A stretch of DNA of 64,000 bases from an uncultured Eubacteriales bacterium. Lineage in GTDB: Bacteria; Bacillota; Clostridia; Christensenellales; UBA1242. The stretch is taken from NCBI GenBank assembly GCA_948514155.1, contig CAOQYA010000003.1, forward strand, positions 1 to 64,000, in the 5' to 3' direction. The position numbers and the translations under genes were made by a program. Positions 24,814 through 33,716 of this stretch are shown piece by piece; positions within the stretch are counted from its first letter, which is position 1; each line of letters starts with the position of its first letter. Below the pieces are notes generated by a model, which saw only the letters and a list, made by a program, of their open reading frames with translations, did not search any database and was not told the DNA's origin.

Positions 24814-27117
24814 TTATTCTCCTTTGTTGTCGTCTTCTTTGTTTGCTTCTTTTTTAACTCTTGGCTTTGCAGCCTTCTTTGTCTCTGTCTCAGTTTTTGG
24901 CGCTGCAGTTTTCTTTGCTGCGGCCGACTTAGCCTCCTCCTTCTTTGCGCGAACGCGTTTAGGGGCTTTATCGCCTTCTTCGGCCTTCTTTTCAGCCTTA
25001 GCCGCCGGCTTTTTCTCTTCAACCGGTTTTGCGGCCTTAGAAAGTTGCTCCTCGAACTCCTTGACCACCAATTCATACTCTTGCTTGGTGATTATGCCGT
25101 TTTCCAAGAGTTTCTTGCCTTCGGCAACTTTATTTTTATATTCTTCGAGTTTCTTGATTTCTTCTTGCTTCTCGCGAATTTTCTCTTCTTTTTGTTTCTG
25201 CTCTTTTTCCTTCTTTTCCATAAGTTTAACAATTTCTTCGGTGGTCTTGCCGGCAATAATCATGTCAACTTCATCCTTATAGATTGTTTCCTTTTCAAGA
25301 AGAAGTTTTGCCATTTCTTCAAGAAGATTTTTGTTGTCGGAAATAATTTTCTTAGCGCGTTTGTAGTTCGATGCCAAAATCTCTCTAACTTCGTCATCCG
25401 CTTGAGATGCAAGTTTTTCGGAGAAATCGTTCTTAGTTTGATAGTCTCTTCCCACAAAAATGGTCTCTTGCGAGGAAAGGTTCATAAAGCCAAGATTTTT
25501 GCTCATTCCCCAGTCAAACACCATGCGATGGGCAAGTTTTGTTGCATGTTGAATGTCGCTTGCTGCGCCAGTGGTGATTTGTCCAAAGATAAGTTCCTCA
25601 GCAATTCTTCCACCCATGCTCATTGCGATGTCGTCCATAAGTTTGTTGTAACTTACAAACGACTCGTCCTCGTCAGGTCTGCTCATAGTGTAGCCGCCCG
25701 CCATTCCGCGAGGAATGATTGAAACTTCTTGAACATCGTCGCAATTTTCAAGTTTCTTTGCAAGCAGCGCGTGTCCCGCCTCATGAAAGGCTGTGATGCG
25801 CTTATCTTTATCCGAAACAAGCCTGCTTTTCTTTTGAGGACCCATGATAACCTTGTTTATGCCCTCGGTGATATCGGTCATGATAATTGTTGGTCTGTTC
25901 GCTCTTGCAGCCAAGATTGCCGCTTCGTTAAGCATGTTTTCAATGTCCGCGCCAGTAAAGCCAGCAGTTATCCTTGCAAGAGTTTTAAAGTCGACGCTGT
26001 CGTCAATCGGCTTATTTCTTGCGTGAATTTTCAAAATTCCCTCTCTGCCCTTAACATCCGGAACATGAACATATATTTGTCTGTCAAATCTGCCTGGTCT
26101 AAGCAGCGCAGGGTCAAGAACATCGCTTCTGTTTGTTGCCGCAAGCACGATTATGCCCTCGTTAGGCTCAAAGCCGTCCATTTCAACAAGCAGTTGATTG
26201 AGCGTTTGCTCTCTTTCGTCATTGCCTCCGCCAAGTCCGGCGCCGCGCTGACGACCCACAGCATCGATTTCGTCGATAAACACGATGCAAGGCTTATTCT
26301 TCTTTGCCTGGTCAAAAAGGTCTCTCACTCTCGAAGCGCCCACTCCGACGAACATTTCCACAAAGTCGGAGCCCGAAATGGAGATAAAAGGAACATTGCT
26401 CTCTCCGGCAACTGCCCTAGCGAGCAAAGTTTTTCCCGTTCCCGGATTTCCAACAAGCAAAATGCCCTTTGGAATTCTTGCGCCAAGGTCGGTGAACTTC
26501 TTAGGGTTTTTCAAGAACTCCACAACTTCTTCAAGTTCAGCCTTCTCTTCGTCTGCACCCGCGATATCGGCAAATCTCACCTTTGTTGTTGCAAATGCTT
26601 TGGCTCTTGTTTTGCCAAAACTCATTGCACTTTTGTTTGAGCCCGCCATAACGCGATAGAGCACCCAAATCATAACTCCGCCAAAAATGATTATCAAAAA
26701 TGTTGGCAGAAGCGACATAAACCAGTTGTCACCCGGCTTGGTTGTATAGTATGTTATTTGGACTTTAGCGCCTTCTGTGCCATTCGCGGCATCGATTTTT
26801 TCGATGATTTTGGAAATGTCTGCAGGAGTTGAATATTCAAAGTAGTAGTCTGCATTTTTTGGGAAGGAATCCTTATTCTTGCTTCCCTCCACCAAAATAT
26901 AGCCGATGCCGTCACTGTAATAGAAATCGGTCATTTGAATATTTTCTTTATGCGCATCTTCATCCACATAAGTTCCCGAAATCAGGCTGTCTACAGCGCT
27001 GAGTTTGACCGCCTTTCCCGGGCTTGTGGTGTCGATAAACAAAAAGCAAATCAGAAGCACCACGAGCAATAATAATATCAGATATGAGAACCTAAAGCCC
27101 CCTTTTTTCTCTTCCAA
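24814..27117 (-). CDS. ftsH: ATP-dependent zinc metalloprotease FtsH with a long basic tail
   Basis: A membrane AAA+ protease that degrades misfolded and regulatory membrane and cytosolic proteins. Two N-terminal membrane helices flank an extracytoplasmic domain. The AAA module has Walker A GNPGTGKT, Walker [13 protein letters not shown] and the second region of homology [20 protein letters not shown]. The protease has the zinc motif HEAGH. I choose TTG at 27117, 8 nt after GGAGG. At 767 residues it exceeds the usual ~640: after a coiled coil ([12 protein letters not shown] onward) comes an Ala/Lys-rich tail of about 80 residues, unlike typical FtsH. Confidence 0.95.
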   Translation of the reverse strand: MEEKKGGFRFSYLILLLLVVLLICFLFIDTTSPGKAVKLSAVDSLISGTYVDEDAHKENIQMTDFYYSDGIGYILVEGSKNKDSFPKNADYYFEYSTPADISKIIEKIDAANGTEGAKVQITYYTTKPGDNWFMSLLPTFLIIIFGGVMIWVLYRVMAGSNKSAMSFGKTRAKAFATTKVRFADIAGADEEKAELEEVVEFLKNPKKFTDLGARIPKGILLVGNPGTGKTLLARAVAGESNVPFISISGSDFVEMFVGVGASRVRDLFDQAKKNKPCIVFIDEIDAVGRQRGAGLGGGNDEREQTLNQLLVEMDGFEPNEGIIVLAATNRSDVLDPALLRPGRFDRQIYVHVPDVKGREGILKIHARNKPIDDSVDFKTLARITAGFTGADIENMLNEAAILAARANRPTIIMTDITEGINKVIMGPQKKSRLVSDKDKRITAFHEAGHALLAKKLENCDDVQEVSIIPRGMAGGYTMSRPDEDESFVSYNKLMDDIAMSMGGRIAEELIFGQITTGAASDIQHATKLAHRMVFDWGMSKNLGFMNLSSQETIFVGRDYQTKNDFSEKLASQADDEVREILASNYKRAKKIISDNKNLLEEMAKLLLEKETIYKDEVDMIIAGKTTEEIVKLMEKKEKEQKQKEEKIREKQEEIKKLEEYKNKVAEGKKLLENGIITKQEYELVVKEFEEQLSKAAKPVEEKKPAAKAEKKAEEGDKAPKRVRAKKEEAKSAAAKKTAAPKTETETKKAAKPRVKKEANKEDDNKGE

Positions 27118-27144
27118 GTTAATAACCTCCAATAGATATGAGAT

Positions 27145-27173
27145 ATTCTAGCATAATCGCATAATTTTTCCAA
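27145..27173 (-). promoter_or_regulatory. Promoter of ftsH
   Basis: TTGGAA (27168-27173), 17 nt, TAGAAT (27145-27150) on the minus strand. Confidence 0.55.
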
Positions 27174-27248
27174 CCGATTTAAATGGTCTTAAATACTAGT
27201 ATATATCTTTTCTTCTATATTTTTGACAAAAAAGGGTTTTTGTTATCA

Positions 27249-28583
27249 CTAATTAGGAAAAACTGAGACATTGAATTTAAACACAATGTGCGACAAAAAT
27301 TCGTCAGGGTCGCCAATCTCCCGAACAAATCTCTTGGTCTCGGCACGCTTTGAACGATAGAATTTTTCGTATATCTCAAGCACATCGCATTTCTTCTCGG
27401 TGAGCAACATTAGCGAAGAATTAATCTGCTTTTTAATATCCTCCTCCATTTTTTCTCTCACCTTTTCACTTATATAACTTGGCTCATGCTTTTTGGCGCG
27501 GTCGTCCTTGCTGCCATTGACCTCCACCAGCGAAACAAACACTCTAAGGTCCACGCTGTAGACCGGATAGCCATTTTCATATTCCACATTATCAAGCACC
27601 TGCTTTGCGTTTATGCGATAAATGAGGCTGGCATTTGTAAAGTTCTCGTCGCTGACCTGGTCGAGTGCAAGTGTTGTTCCTTCTGTTTTAGAATTGAACC
27701 AGTTCAACCCGCGAAGTGTGTCACGGTCGATAATTGCTGCCATTTTGCCGTCTTTAACGATAATTTCGCTGCCGTCGTTGATAAGTTCCACTTTTTTAGG
27801 GTCACCACTGCCCTGAGCTGCGCCTCCCGAAGTTTGCGCGCCGCCGCCTTGACCGCCACTTTGGCCGCCAGCACCTCCGCCGAGCGCTCCTCCAAGCATG
27901 CCGCCGTCGCCTCCACTCTCGCCGCCGCCGGAACTTCCGCCGGCACTTGGGTCTTCGACTGGAATGCCGTCAATGTCGCCTTTTGAGAGTGGGAAGAAAC
28001 TTAACATACTGCTTCTTGTCGGCGAATAATAGCCTTTCATGAAAGCGCTAATCGTGGTGTCGTTCCAATAAACATAGTTGGAGTTATAGAAAGAAAGTTC
28101 CTCCAAATTTATTTCCGTCTGGCTGTCAAGTTCAGTGATAAAGTCGAGAAAGCTTTTAGAGTCGACATTGGTCGCTACAAGCACACAACTTTGTGGCAGT
28201 GACGCCACGCGCACTAAAAAGTCAAGTGCCGGCGCAATGTCCTCTTCCAGCAGTTTTTCGCTAATCACCGTGGTGTGAACATGAAAAAGAGAAATGTTTT
28301 TGCCCACTTGCAGCCCCGCCTTTGTAAGTGCCTCACTGAGCGTTTTGCCGGTGCTTGTGAAAACTTCGTAACTTTCGGTGTAGGTCTGATTTGGATATGA
28401 CAAAAATGTGAGCAACGACACCTCAAATTCGTCCTCTTTCTTGTCTATTCCCACGGCGGTGATAATCGAGTTATCAACACTTTCGGGCGGAGCGATAATA
28501 GCGTGGGGAAAGAAGCACAGAAGAATGACTATAAGCATCAAAAGAACGGGCGTGTGTTTGACAACGTTTAGAAACTTCTTCAC
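27249..28583 (-). CDS. gerAC: Ger(x)C-family spore germination protein with Gly-rich insert
   Basis: The C-subunit of a GerA-type germinant receptor in the spore inner membrane. The family landmarks TAVGIDKKEDEFEVSLL near the N-terminus and the repeated C-terminal region (EKVREKMEEDIKKQINSS, then AKRFVREI-like helix) are present. Two oddities stand out. The usual lipobox with Gly-Cys is absent (the segment is VILLCFFPHAIIAPPES). Between the domains (about residues 217-265) there is a Gly/Ser/Gln-rich linker. The start is GTG at 28583 overlapping the gerAB stop as GTGA, with GGAGGTGA upstream. Confidence 0.88.
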   Translation of the reverse strand: MKKFLNVVKHTPVLLMLIVILLCFFPHAIIAPPESVDNSIITAVGIDKKEDEFEVSLLTFLSYPNQTYTESYEVFTSTGKTLSEALTKAGLQVGKNISLFHVHTTVISEKLLEEDIAPALDFLVRVASLPQSCVLVATNVDSKSFLDFITELDSQTEINLEELSFYNSNYVYWNDTTISAFMKGYYSPTRSSMLSFFPLSKGDIDGIPVEDPSAGGSSGGGESGGDGGMLGGALGGGAGGQSGGQGGGAQTSGGAAQGSGDPKKVELINDGSEIIVKDGKMAAIIDRDTLRGLNWFNSKTEGTTLALDQVSDENFTNASLIYRINAKQVLDNVEYENGYPVYSVDLRVFVSLVEVNGSKDDRAKKHEPSYISEKVREKMEEDIKKQINSSLMLLTEKKCDVLEIYEKFYRSKRAETKRFVREIGDPDEFLSHIVFKFNVSVFPN

Positions 28584-29662
28584 TTCTCACCTCCCTTGTC
28601 AAGTTTTTTCTTAGCAAAGAAGAAGACGATTGTCGGCAGAATAAAATGCAAAAGAATTGCAAGATATGAAACAAACTCCTGCCCAATTTTTATCGCAACA
28701 AGATAGTTTATCAGCGAAGAGAGCACAATCGCGATAAACAAAATGTCGAAGACGACCACTGAATATGCGGTGGAAAGTTTAGAGAATATTTTCACAAAGC
28801 ACTCCGAAAAAGCATAGGCATAGAGGCTGAGTTGAAAGAATGCAAGGAACATAATTGTTATAATGGCAATAAGGTCAAGCCTGCCAAGGTCGATAAAGCG
28901 ATAGGAAAATGTGATAATGTCCGACACTGCATTTTTGTGCACAAAACTGGTCACGCCGAATATGCTGTAGAACATGAAATATATTATCAGCATGATGGTC
29001 ACGCTAAAGGCCGCATAGCCGAAAATGCGCTTGAAATCTTTGCGCTTGACTTCAAGTTTGTCCATGATAACAAACAGGACAAGCAAATCGCCAAAGCAGA
29101 AAGTATGGCGGAAGATGCCGTCGAAAAAGGACTTAGCATTGCTTTCAAAGAAGAATGGCAATCTGTCAAAATTGGCAATCGACAGAAATAGACAAAGCAC
29201 AAGACTTGCCATAATGAAAACATAGAAAAATTCGCACCCTCTTGCAATCGGTCTAATTCCTCTAAGCACGCTTGTGTTCATGATAACGAGAAAAGCAAAA
29301 ATGAAGATAAAATAACTTGCGTCAATGTAAACTTGCACCTTTAAATACATGTAGATTATATTAAAAAGCAGCATAACTTTGTAGAAAAAATAGACAATTA
29401 AGATCAGATAAAATGCCTTGGCCGCAAAAGTGCCCATTTTATTTTTAATTATGTCATAAAAACTATCGTTTGGAAAAGCCTCTTTAACGCGAAGAAAAAG
29501 ATAGAGCATTATTAGTTCAAACGCGAGCAATATCGCAATCATGAAAAAGCCGTCTGCCTTCGATTTTTCATAAAAGAGCGAAGGTAGAACAAGAATTTTG
29601 TTCGCAAACAAAATCAGCGAGGCAATTATGCCTGTTTGTCTGGAAGAGACCGCTTTCGTCAT
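28580..29662 (-). CDS. gerAB: GerAB-family spore germination transporter-like protein
   Basis: The B-subunit of the germinant receptor, a multi-pass membrane protein of the amino-acid/polyamine transporter superfamily that binds the germinant. The 360-residue chain has about ten hydrophobic segments, opens with SSRQTGIIASLILFANKILVLP typical of GerAB, and shows RGIRPIARGCEFFY in the middle. It overlaps gerAA at its start and gerAC at its end, each by 4 nt, so the three subunits are made from one coupled operon. Confidence 0.92.
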   Translation of the reverse strand: MTKAVSSRQTGIIASLILFANKILVLPSLFYEKSKADGFFMIAILLAFELIMLYLFLRVKEAFPNDSFYDIIKNKMGTFAAKAFYLILIVYFFYKVMLLFNIIYMYLKVQVYIDASYFIFIFAFLVIMNTSVLRGIRPIARGCEFFYVFIMASLVLCLFLSIANFDRLPFFFESNAKSFFDGIFRHTFCFGDLLVLFVIMDKLEVKRKDFKRIFGYAAFSVTIMLIIYFMFYSIFGVTSFVHKNAVSDIITFSYRFIDLGRLDLIAIITIMFLAFFQLSLYAYAFSECFVKIFSKLSTAYSVVVFDILFIAIVLSSLINYLVAIKIGQEFVSYLAILLHFILPTIVFFFAKKKLDKGGEK

Positions 29663-31086
29663 TTTTGCCTCGTTTTATTGTAGTTTCTAAACGACTGCGG
29701 CCGCTTTTTCATGCCTTGAATCGGCGACATGATTATGCCGTCTTTAAGGTCGCTGTTAACTCTTGGCGCATATGGAGCAAGATATGGCGCGCCATAGGAG
29801 TCGATGGAAGCAAGATAAACAATAAGATACACAAACAGCCCCACAATGCCAATCATGCCAAGCGAGCCGCCCACAAACAGGAAGATATATTGCATCACAG
29901 TCAGTTGATATGCATGTTCCGGAATAACATATAGCGCAATTTTTGCAAGCGCAATAATAATAACGCCGGGCGGCGAAATCAAGCCGGCTTTAACGCCGGT
30001 GTCGCCCAAAATCAGCGCGCCCACAATGCTGGTGGCAAGCCCCAAATAACTTGGCAGCCTTAGCGAGACCTCATACAAAATCTGGAACAAAAGGCTGATA
30101 AAAAGCATCTCCAAAAACGGAGTGAAAGGCAGTCCCTTGGTGGTGTTTGTGATAGTTATCAAGAACTTTATCGGAATAACATTCTGGTGATAAACACGCA
30201 GCGCGATATAACTTCCAGGCACGATAACTGCAATAATAATGCCCAAAAGTCTGACAATTCTGATAAACGATGCATAGATGTGCGAGTTATAGTAATCATT
30301 GCTCGACTGAATTTCTTCCATGAAAATGAAAGGAAGAGTCAGCACAATCGGCGAGCCATCCACCATAATGGCCACCCTGCCTTCCAGCATCTTAGCAGCC
30401 ACAATGTCCGGCTTTTCCACGCTTCCCACCTGCTTAAAAAGCGATTGCGGGTTCTTTTCCAGGAATTTAATTATATATTGCGAGTCAATTATGCCGTCAA
30501 TGTCAATCTGGCCAAGTTTTTTTTCGATTTCTTTAACAACATCCTTGCTGGCCACGCCTTTGATGTAGGCAAGCACAATTCGCGTGTTGGAATATCTGCC
30601 CACAAAAACATCCTTAAGCACAAGATTTTTGTTGTAAAATCGGCGACGAATGAGGGTGACATTTGTTTTAACATCTTCTGTGAAGCCCTCTCGCGGGCCC
30701 TGAATAACAGCCGATGTCGGCGGCTCAGACGGCATTCTAGCAGGAAACTTTTGAATATCAATCGATAAAAGTTTATTCTCGCCGCTCACAAACAGCACAA
30801 CATTGCCCATAAGCACCTTGTCTGCTGCCTCGCTCTCTTCAATTTCGGAAACATCGGCCGTTTTAATGATGTTTGATGTCAAACTCTCAAGACTGATTTT
30901 ATCTTGAGTTCTCACAATGGGCTCATAAATTCCGTCGACAAAGAGAGCATTGTCAATCATGCTTTTAAGAAAAACAAGGCCGATTTTGGTCTCTTCTTTT
31001 TCAATTATTCTGCTGGCAACATCGCTTGAGGAGTTAAGTTCTTTTTTTAACTTCTCCACTGCCGCTTCAACATCAGAAAAAAGCAT
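29659..31086 (-). CDS. gerAA: GerAA-family spore germination protein
   Basis: The A-subunit of the germinant receptor, with a cytoplasmic N-terminal domain and a C-terminal membrane domain. Characteristic stretches are VIQGPREGFTEDVKTNVTLIRRR, EGRVAIMVDGSPIVLTLP and LGDTGVKAGLISPPGVIIIALA, each quoted only in part. It is first in the operon. The ATG at 31086 follows AAGGAAGGGAG. Upstream, CATACTA (31106-31112 on this strand) resembles the -10 element of forespore sigma-F/G promoters, which would suit a germination operon, but no -35 is convincing. Confidence 0.92.
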   Translation of the reverse strand: MLFSDVEAAVEKLKKELNSSSDVASRIIEKEETKIGLVFLKSMIDNALFVDGIYEPIVRTQDKISLESLTSNIIKTADVSEIEESEAADKVLMGNVVLFVSGENKLLSIDIQKFPARMPSEPPTSAVIQGPREGFTEDVKTNVTLIRRRFYNKNLVLKDVFVGRYSNTRIVLAYIKGVASKDVVKEIEKKLGQIDIDGIIDSQYIIKFLEKNPQSLFKQVGSVEKPDIVAAKMLEGRVAIMVDGSPIVLTLPFIFMEEIQSSNDYYNSHIYASFIRIVRLLGIIIAVIVPGSYIALRVYHQNVIPIKFLITITNTTKGLPFTPFLEMLFISLLFQILYEVSLRLPSYLGLATSIVGALILGDTGVKAGLISPPGVIIIALAKIALYVIPEHAYQLTVMQYIFLFVGGSLGMIGIVGLFVYLIVYLASIDSYGAPYLAPYAPRVNSDLKDGIIMSPIQGMKKRPQSFRNYNKTRQK

Positions 31087-31171
31087 ACTCCCTTCCTTTT
31101 TGAGTTAGTATGCTTAAAAAAGATGTAAATATTAAATTTTTCTCGCTCTCATTGGCAGAACTTTTAAAATG

Positions 31172-32071
31172 CTATTTTTCAAGCACAGTTGCTTTGCCAT
31201 TGAAAATATTCCAAGCATCCCCAAGCGGGCGCACAGTGAATGTTTTATCTTGCGAATAAACTCCGGCCGCCGAGAACGATATCACAAAACTTTCGCCCTC
31301 TTTAATCACATCAAATTCTTCGATTGTGAAGTCAATGCCAGATTGCAAGTCACGAAGCACAATAGCCGTAACTTTCTCTGGCGAGGTGATGTGCACAACA
31401 TAGTCCCGGTCGATGTATGCCGCCGTAAATTCGGATAAAGTGTGGGTGATAGTGGCTGTTATCGTGTTAGATTTATCACTTTCTTTTAAGAATGTGTTTG
31501 CGCTGCCCGCGGTCACAAAAATGTTGTGCTTGCCGCCGATTATTCTTGAAAGGTCAAAGGATAGCGAAGCGGTCTTTTCTTGAGCAAGCCCATTTTGAGT
31601 GCTGTAATAGATGTTGTAAAAGTCCGCACCCCTCACCGCTTGCCACGAAATTCTGACATCCTCTTCCGAAAAGGTTACTGTCGGGCTTTTGAGTTTCAGG
31701 CGTGGGGTCAGCACCGTCTCTCTGCTGTAATTTCCCGCGAGCACCCCGCTCGGCTCAACAAGGCAAACGCTCACGCGATAGGAAGTGCCTAGTTTAAGTT
31801 TTCCGTTCCAAACATGCTCGGTCACATCCAATATATGCGACTGCGAGTCCACAACAAACTCCTCTTCCCCGAATGCAAACTTAAATCGATAGGAATGGTT
31901 TTGCTCGGAGGCGTCAGTTTTAACAAAAATCTGATAGTCGCCCTCTTCCACAAAAACGCGTTCGGCAGGTTTAGGCTTCAAAAGAAAGACAAGCAAAAGG
32001 CAGGCCGTCAAAATGACTGCCGCGCTGAGAAGCACACTCACAGAAATAATAATTTTCTTTCTTTTACTCAC
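31172..32071 (-). CDS. Hypothetical secreted or anchored protein with FN3-like domain
   Basis: A 299-residue envelope protein. The basic start SKRKK is followed by a hydrophobic segment containing LTAC, which could be a lipobox. The hydrophobicity continues after the Cys (LLLVFLL), so a membrane anchor is equally possible. The middle (about residues 130-200) has a fibronectin-type pattern (VRISWQAVRGADFYNIYYS). No function is known. I choose the GTG at 32071 because TTGTTA-17-TATAAT ends 6 nt upstream; TTG codons further upstream lie inside the promoter. Confidence 0.65.
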   Translation of the reverse strand: MSKRKKIIISVSVLLSAAVILTACLLLVFLLKPKPAERVFVEEGDYQIFVKTDASEQNHSYRFKFAFGEEEFVVDSQSHILDVTEHVWNGKLKLGTSYRVSVCLVEPSGVLAGNYSRETVLTPRLKLKSPTVTFSEEDVRISWQAVRGADFYNIYYSTQNGLAQEKTASLSFDLSRIIGGKHNIFVTAGSANTFLKESDKSNTITATITHTLSEFTAAYIDRDYVVHITSPEKVTAIVLRDLQSGIDFTIEEFDVIKEGESFVISFSAAGVYSQDKTFTVRPLGDAWNIFNGKATVLEK

Positions 32072-32077
32072 ACTGAT

Positions 32078-32106
32078 ATTATACAACAATCAAAAATTGT
32101 TAACAA
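32078..32106 (-). promoter_or_regulatory. Promoter of the FN3-like gene (leaderless)
   Basis: TTGTTA (32101-32106), 17 nt, TATAAT (32078-32083) on the minus strand, then 6 nt to the GTG at 32071. Confidence 0.65.
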
Positions 32107-32130
32107 ACATTTTTAATTTAATTTTTAATA

Positions 32131-32159
32131 TTGACAAATATTTAAAATTGTGATATATT
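32131..32159 (+). promoter_or_regulatory. Promoter of the 138-residue membrane protein
   Basis: TTGACA (32131-32136), 17 nt, TATATT (32154-32159), near consensus and divergent from the leaderless promoter 25 nt away. Confidence 0.7.
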
Positions 32160-32181
32160 ATCTATATAAATGGAGGTAAAA

Positions 32182-32598
32182 ATGCTCGATTTCGGATTAT
32201 TAACACCTTTTCAACTTACAACATTCGTTCTTGGGATTGTATTTTCAATCTTAACAATCGCCATGGTGTTCTACACACTTAGGCACAAAGGCCAATATAG
32301 AAGCAACTTTGTTAAAGTGCTGTTCACATTTGTGCTTCCAATGATAACTTTTGCAATGTGGTTTGCGAGCGTGTTTGCAGCATATAACCTTTTCAATTCG
32401 GAAGAGTTATACATCATGCTTCTTGCAATCGGATGCGGAATTGTGCTCTCACTTATTACAGCTTTCGTTGCTTGGGTTATCAGCAAGTGCATGACAAAAT
32501 ATGAAGCGAAAAATAAAACAAATAGCACTGATGTGAAAATCGAAGTTAAAGTTGAAGACGGAAAGAAAGTTGAAATTAAAGATGTTGAAACAAAATAA
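32182..32598 (+). CDS. Hypothetical membrane protein with three helices and charged tail
   Basis: A 138-residue protein with three hydrophobic segments (about residues 8-30, 46-68 and 73-97) and a Lys/Glu/Asp-rich cytoplasmic tail (VKIEVKVEDGKKVEIKDVETK). I recognise no family. The ATG at 32182 has GGAGG 5 nt upstream; the ATG at 32170 overlaps that ribosome binding site. Strong promoter and terminator suggest a single-gene, well-expressed transcript. Confidence 0.65.
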   Translation: MLDFGLLTPFQLTTFVLGIVFSILTIAMVFYTLRHKGQYRSNFVKVLFTFVLPMITFAMWFASVFAAYNLFNSEELYIMLLAIGCGIVLSLITAFVAWVISKCMTKYEAKNKTNSTDVKIEVKVEDGKKVEIKDVETK

Positions 32599-32630
32599 AA
32601 AAAACGGCTTAAGTTAAGCCGTTTTTTTAT
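32599..32630. terminator. Bidirectional terminator
   Basis: AACGGCTTAA and TTAAGCCGTT around a single base (32603-32623), with flanking A-run and T-run. It serves the membrane protein gene and the convergent secreted protein gene. Confidence 0.8.
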
Positions 32631-32659
32631 TCAGTCTTTATCATTTTTTTAAAACAAAC

Positions 32660-33646
32660 TTAGTTAAAGTTTTCGTGTGGCTTGTCAACATCCACAACTT
32701 TATCCATTGCGCTGAAAACTTGAGTAAATGTTGCATTTGTGCTAAGAGTCAATGTCGCAAAATCAGCATAAATGTAACTTATGAACTTCTCTCTGCGCAC
32801 CATTTTTGCAAGTTTGCCCGTTTTCTTGTTGATTGTGAACTCATATTCATAACTTTGATAGGTCACAGGTCCAAGAGCAGAGTTTGCACGATAGTATCTA
32901 TTCATTTCTTCAGGAAGTTTGCCCAAGTTATACGAAAGCGTCACAACATTATATGTTTTGCTTGTGCGATTGTTGTAGTCCTTCACAGAACAAGTTCTTT
33001 CGTTAATTTTAAGTGGAAATTCCATTGAGTGAACAACAACAAATCTCTCTTTTGCCTCATTTTTTGTGAAAGTCTGTTTGTTCCCAACTGATGCGTCATA
33101 TGTTCGGTCTTTGTAGTTTGCCCTTGGAGTTTCAGCAAATATCGTGCTGTCTTCGGCTTCATTGGTGTAAATGCTTCTGTATCCTTCCTTTAAGAAATTG
33201 CCTGCGTGAAGTTTTTCAGCAACAAAATCTCCGCCGAAAACATTTCCATAATAGAAATAGCACTCTTCAAGGTTTTCATTTTGATTTCTTAAAACATTTC
33301 CAACAGCATATTGGGTTACACTTGCAGGCGTTCCCGCCACCACGGTTGAATTTTTGATTTCATAAACAAAACTCGATTTGCTTCCCTTGCCGTTGTTATA
33401 TATATCAAGAGCATAGTTTACAAGTTCAATGGGGTCACATGGAATTTCCACATCGCTACTGTTGTTATCCTCGTCTTCTTCGTCTGGGTCAAGAGGTGGA
33501 AGGTCGTCGATATTTGAGCCGTTGTTGGTCTCGCTATCGCTTGCATAAGAACTTGAAGTCGACAAAAATGTCATTCCGATATATGCACCTATCAGAATGA
33601 CCAGCATCGCAAACATTAAATAATATTTAACACTTCTAGTCTTCAT
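32660..33646 (-). CDS. Secreted/anchored hypothetical protein, tandem paralogue B
   Basis: A 328-residue protein with an N-terminal membrane segment or uncleaved signal (YYLMFAMLVILIGAYIGMTFL), an acidic Asp/Glu/Asn linker (about 35-65) and an extracellular domain beginning PCDPIELVNYALDIYNNGKGSKSSF. It is a paralogue of the next gene upstream: both share the anchor, acidic linker, PxDPxELxxxxLDIxNNGKG motif, an FP[LI]KIN stretch and a YQSxxxxFxINKKTG-like C-terminal motif. No function is known. AAAGGA precedes the ATG. Confidence 0.65.
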   Translation of the reverse strand: MKTRSVKYYLMFAMLVILIGAYIGMTFLSTSSSYASDSETNNGSNIDDLPPLDPDEEDEDNNSSDVEIPCDPIELVNYALDIYNNGKGSKSSFVYEIKNSTVVAGTPASVTQYAVGNVLRNQNENLEECYFYYGNVFGGDFVAEKLHAGNFLKEGYRSIYTNEAEDSTIFAETPRANYKDRTYDASVGNKQTFTKNEAKERFVVVHSMEFPLKINERTCSVKDYNNRTSKTYNVVTLSYNLGKLPEEMNRYYRANSALGPVTYQSYEYEFTINKKTGKLAKMVRREKFISYIYADFATLTLSTNATFTQVFSAMDKVVDVDKPHENFN

Positions 33647-33687
33647 GCGTTCCTTTATTTTTCTGTTCTTGTGTTTTCGACCTTTCC

Positions 33688-33716
33688 ATTATACTATAAA
33701 CTATCACGAAGTGCAA
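33688..33716 (-). promoter_or_regulatory. Promoter of paralogue B inside the end of paralogue A
   Basis: TTGCAC (33711-33716), 17 nt, TATAAT (33688-33693) on the minus strand, overlapping the last codons of paralogue A. Confidence 0.55.
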
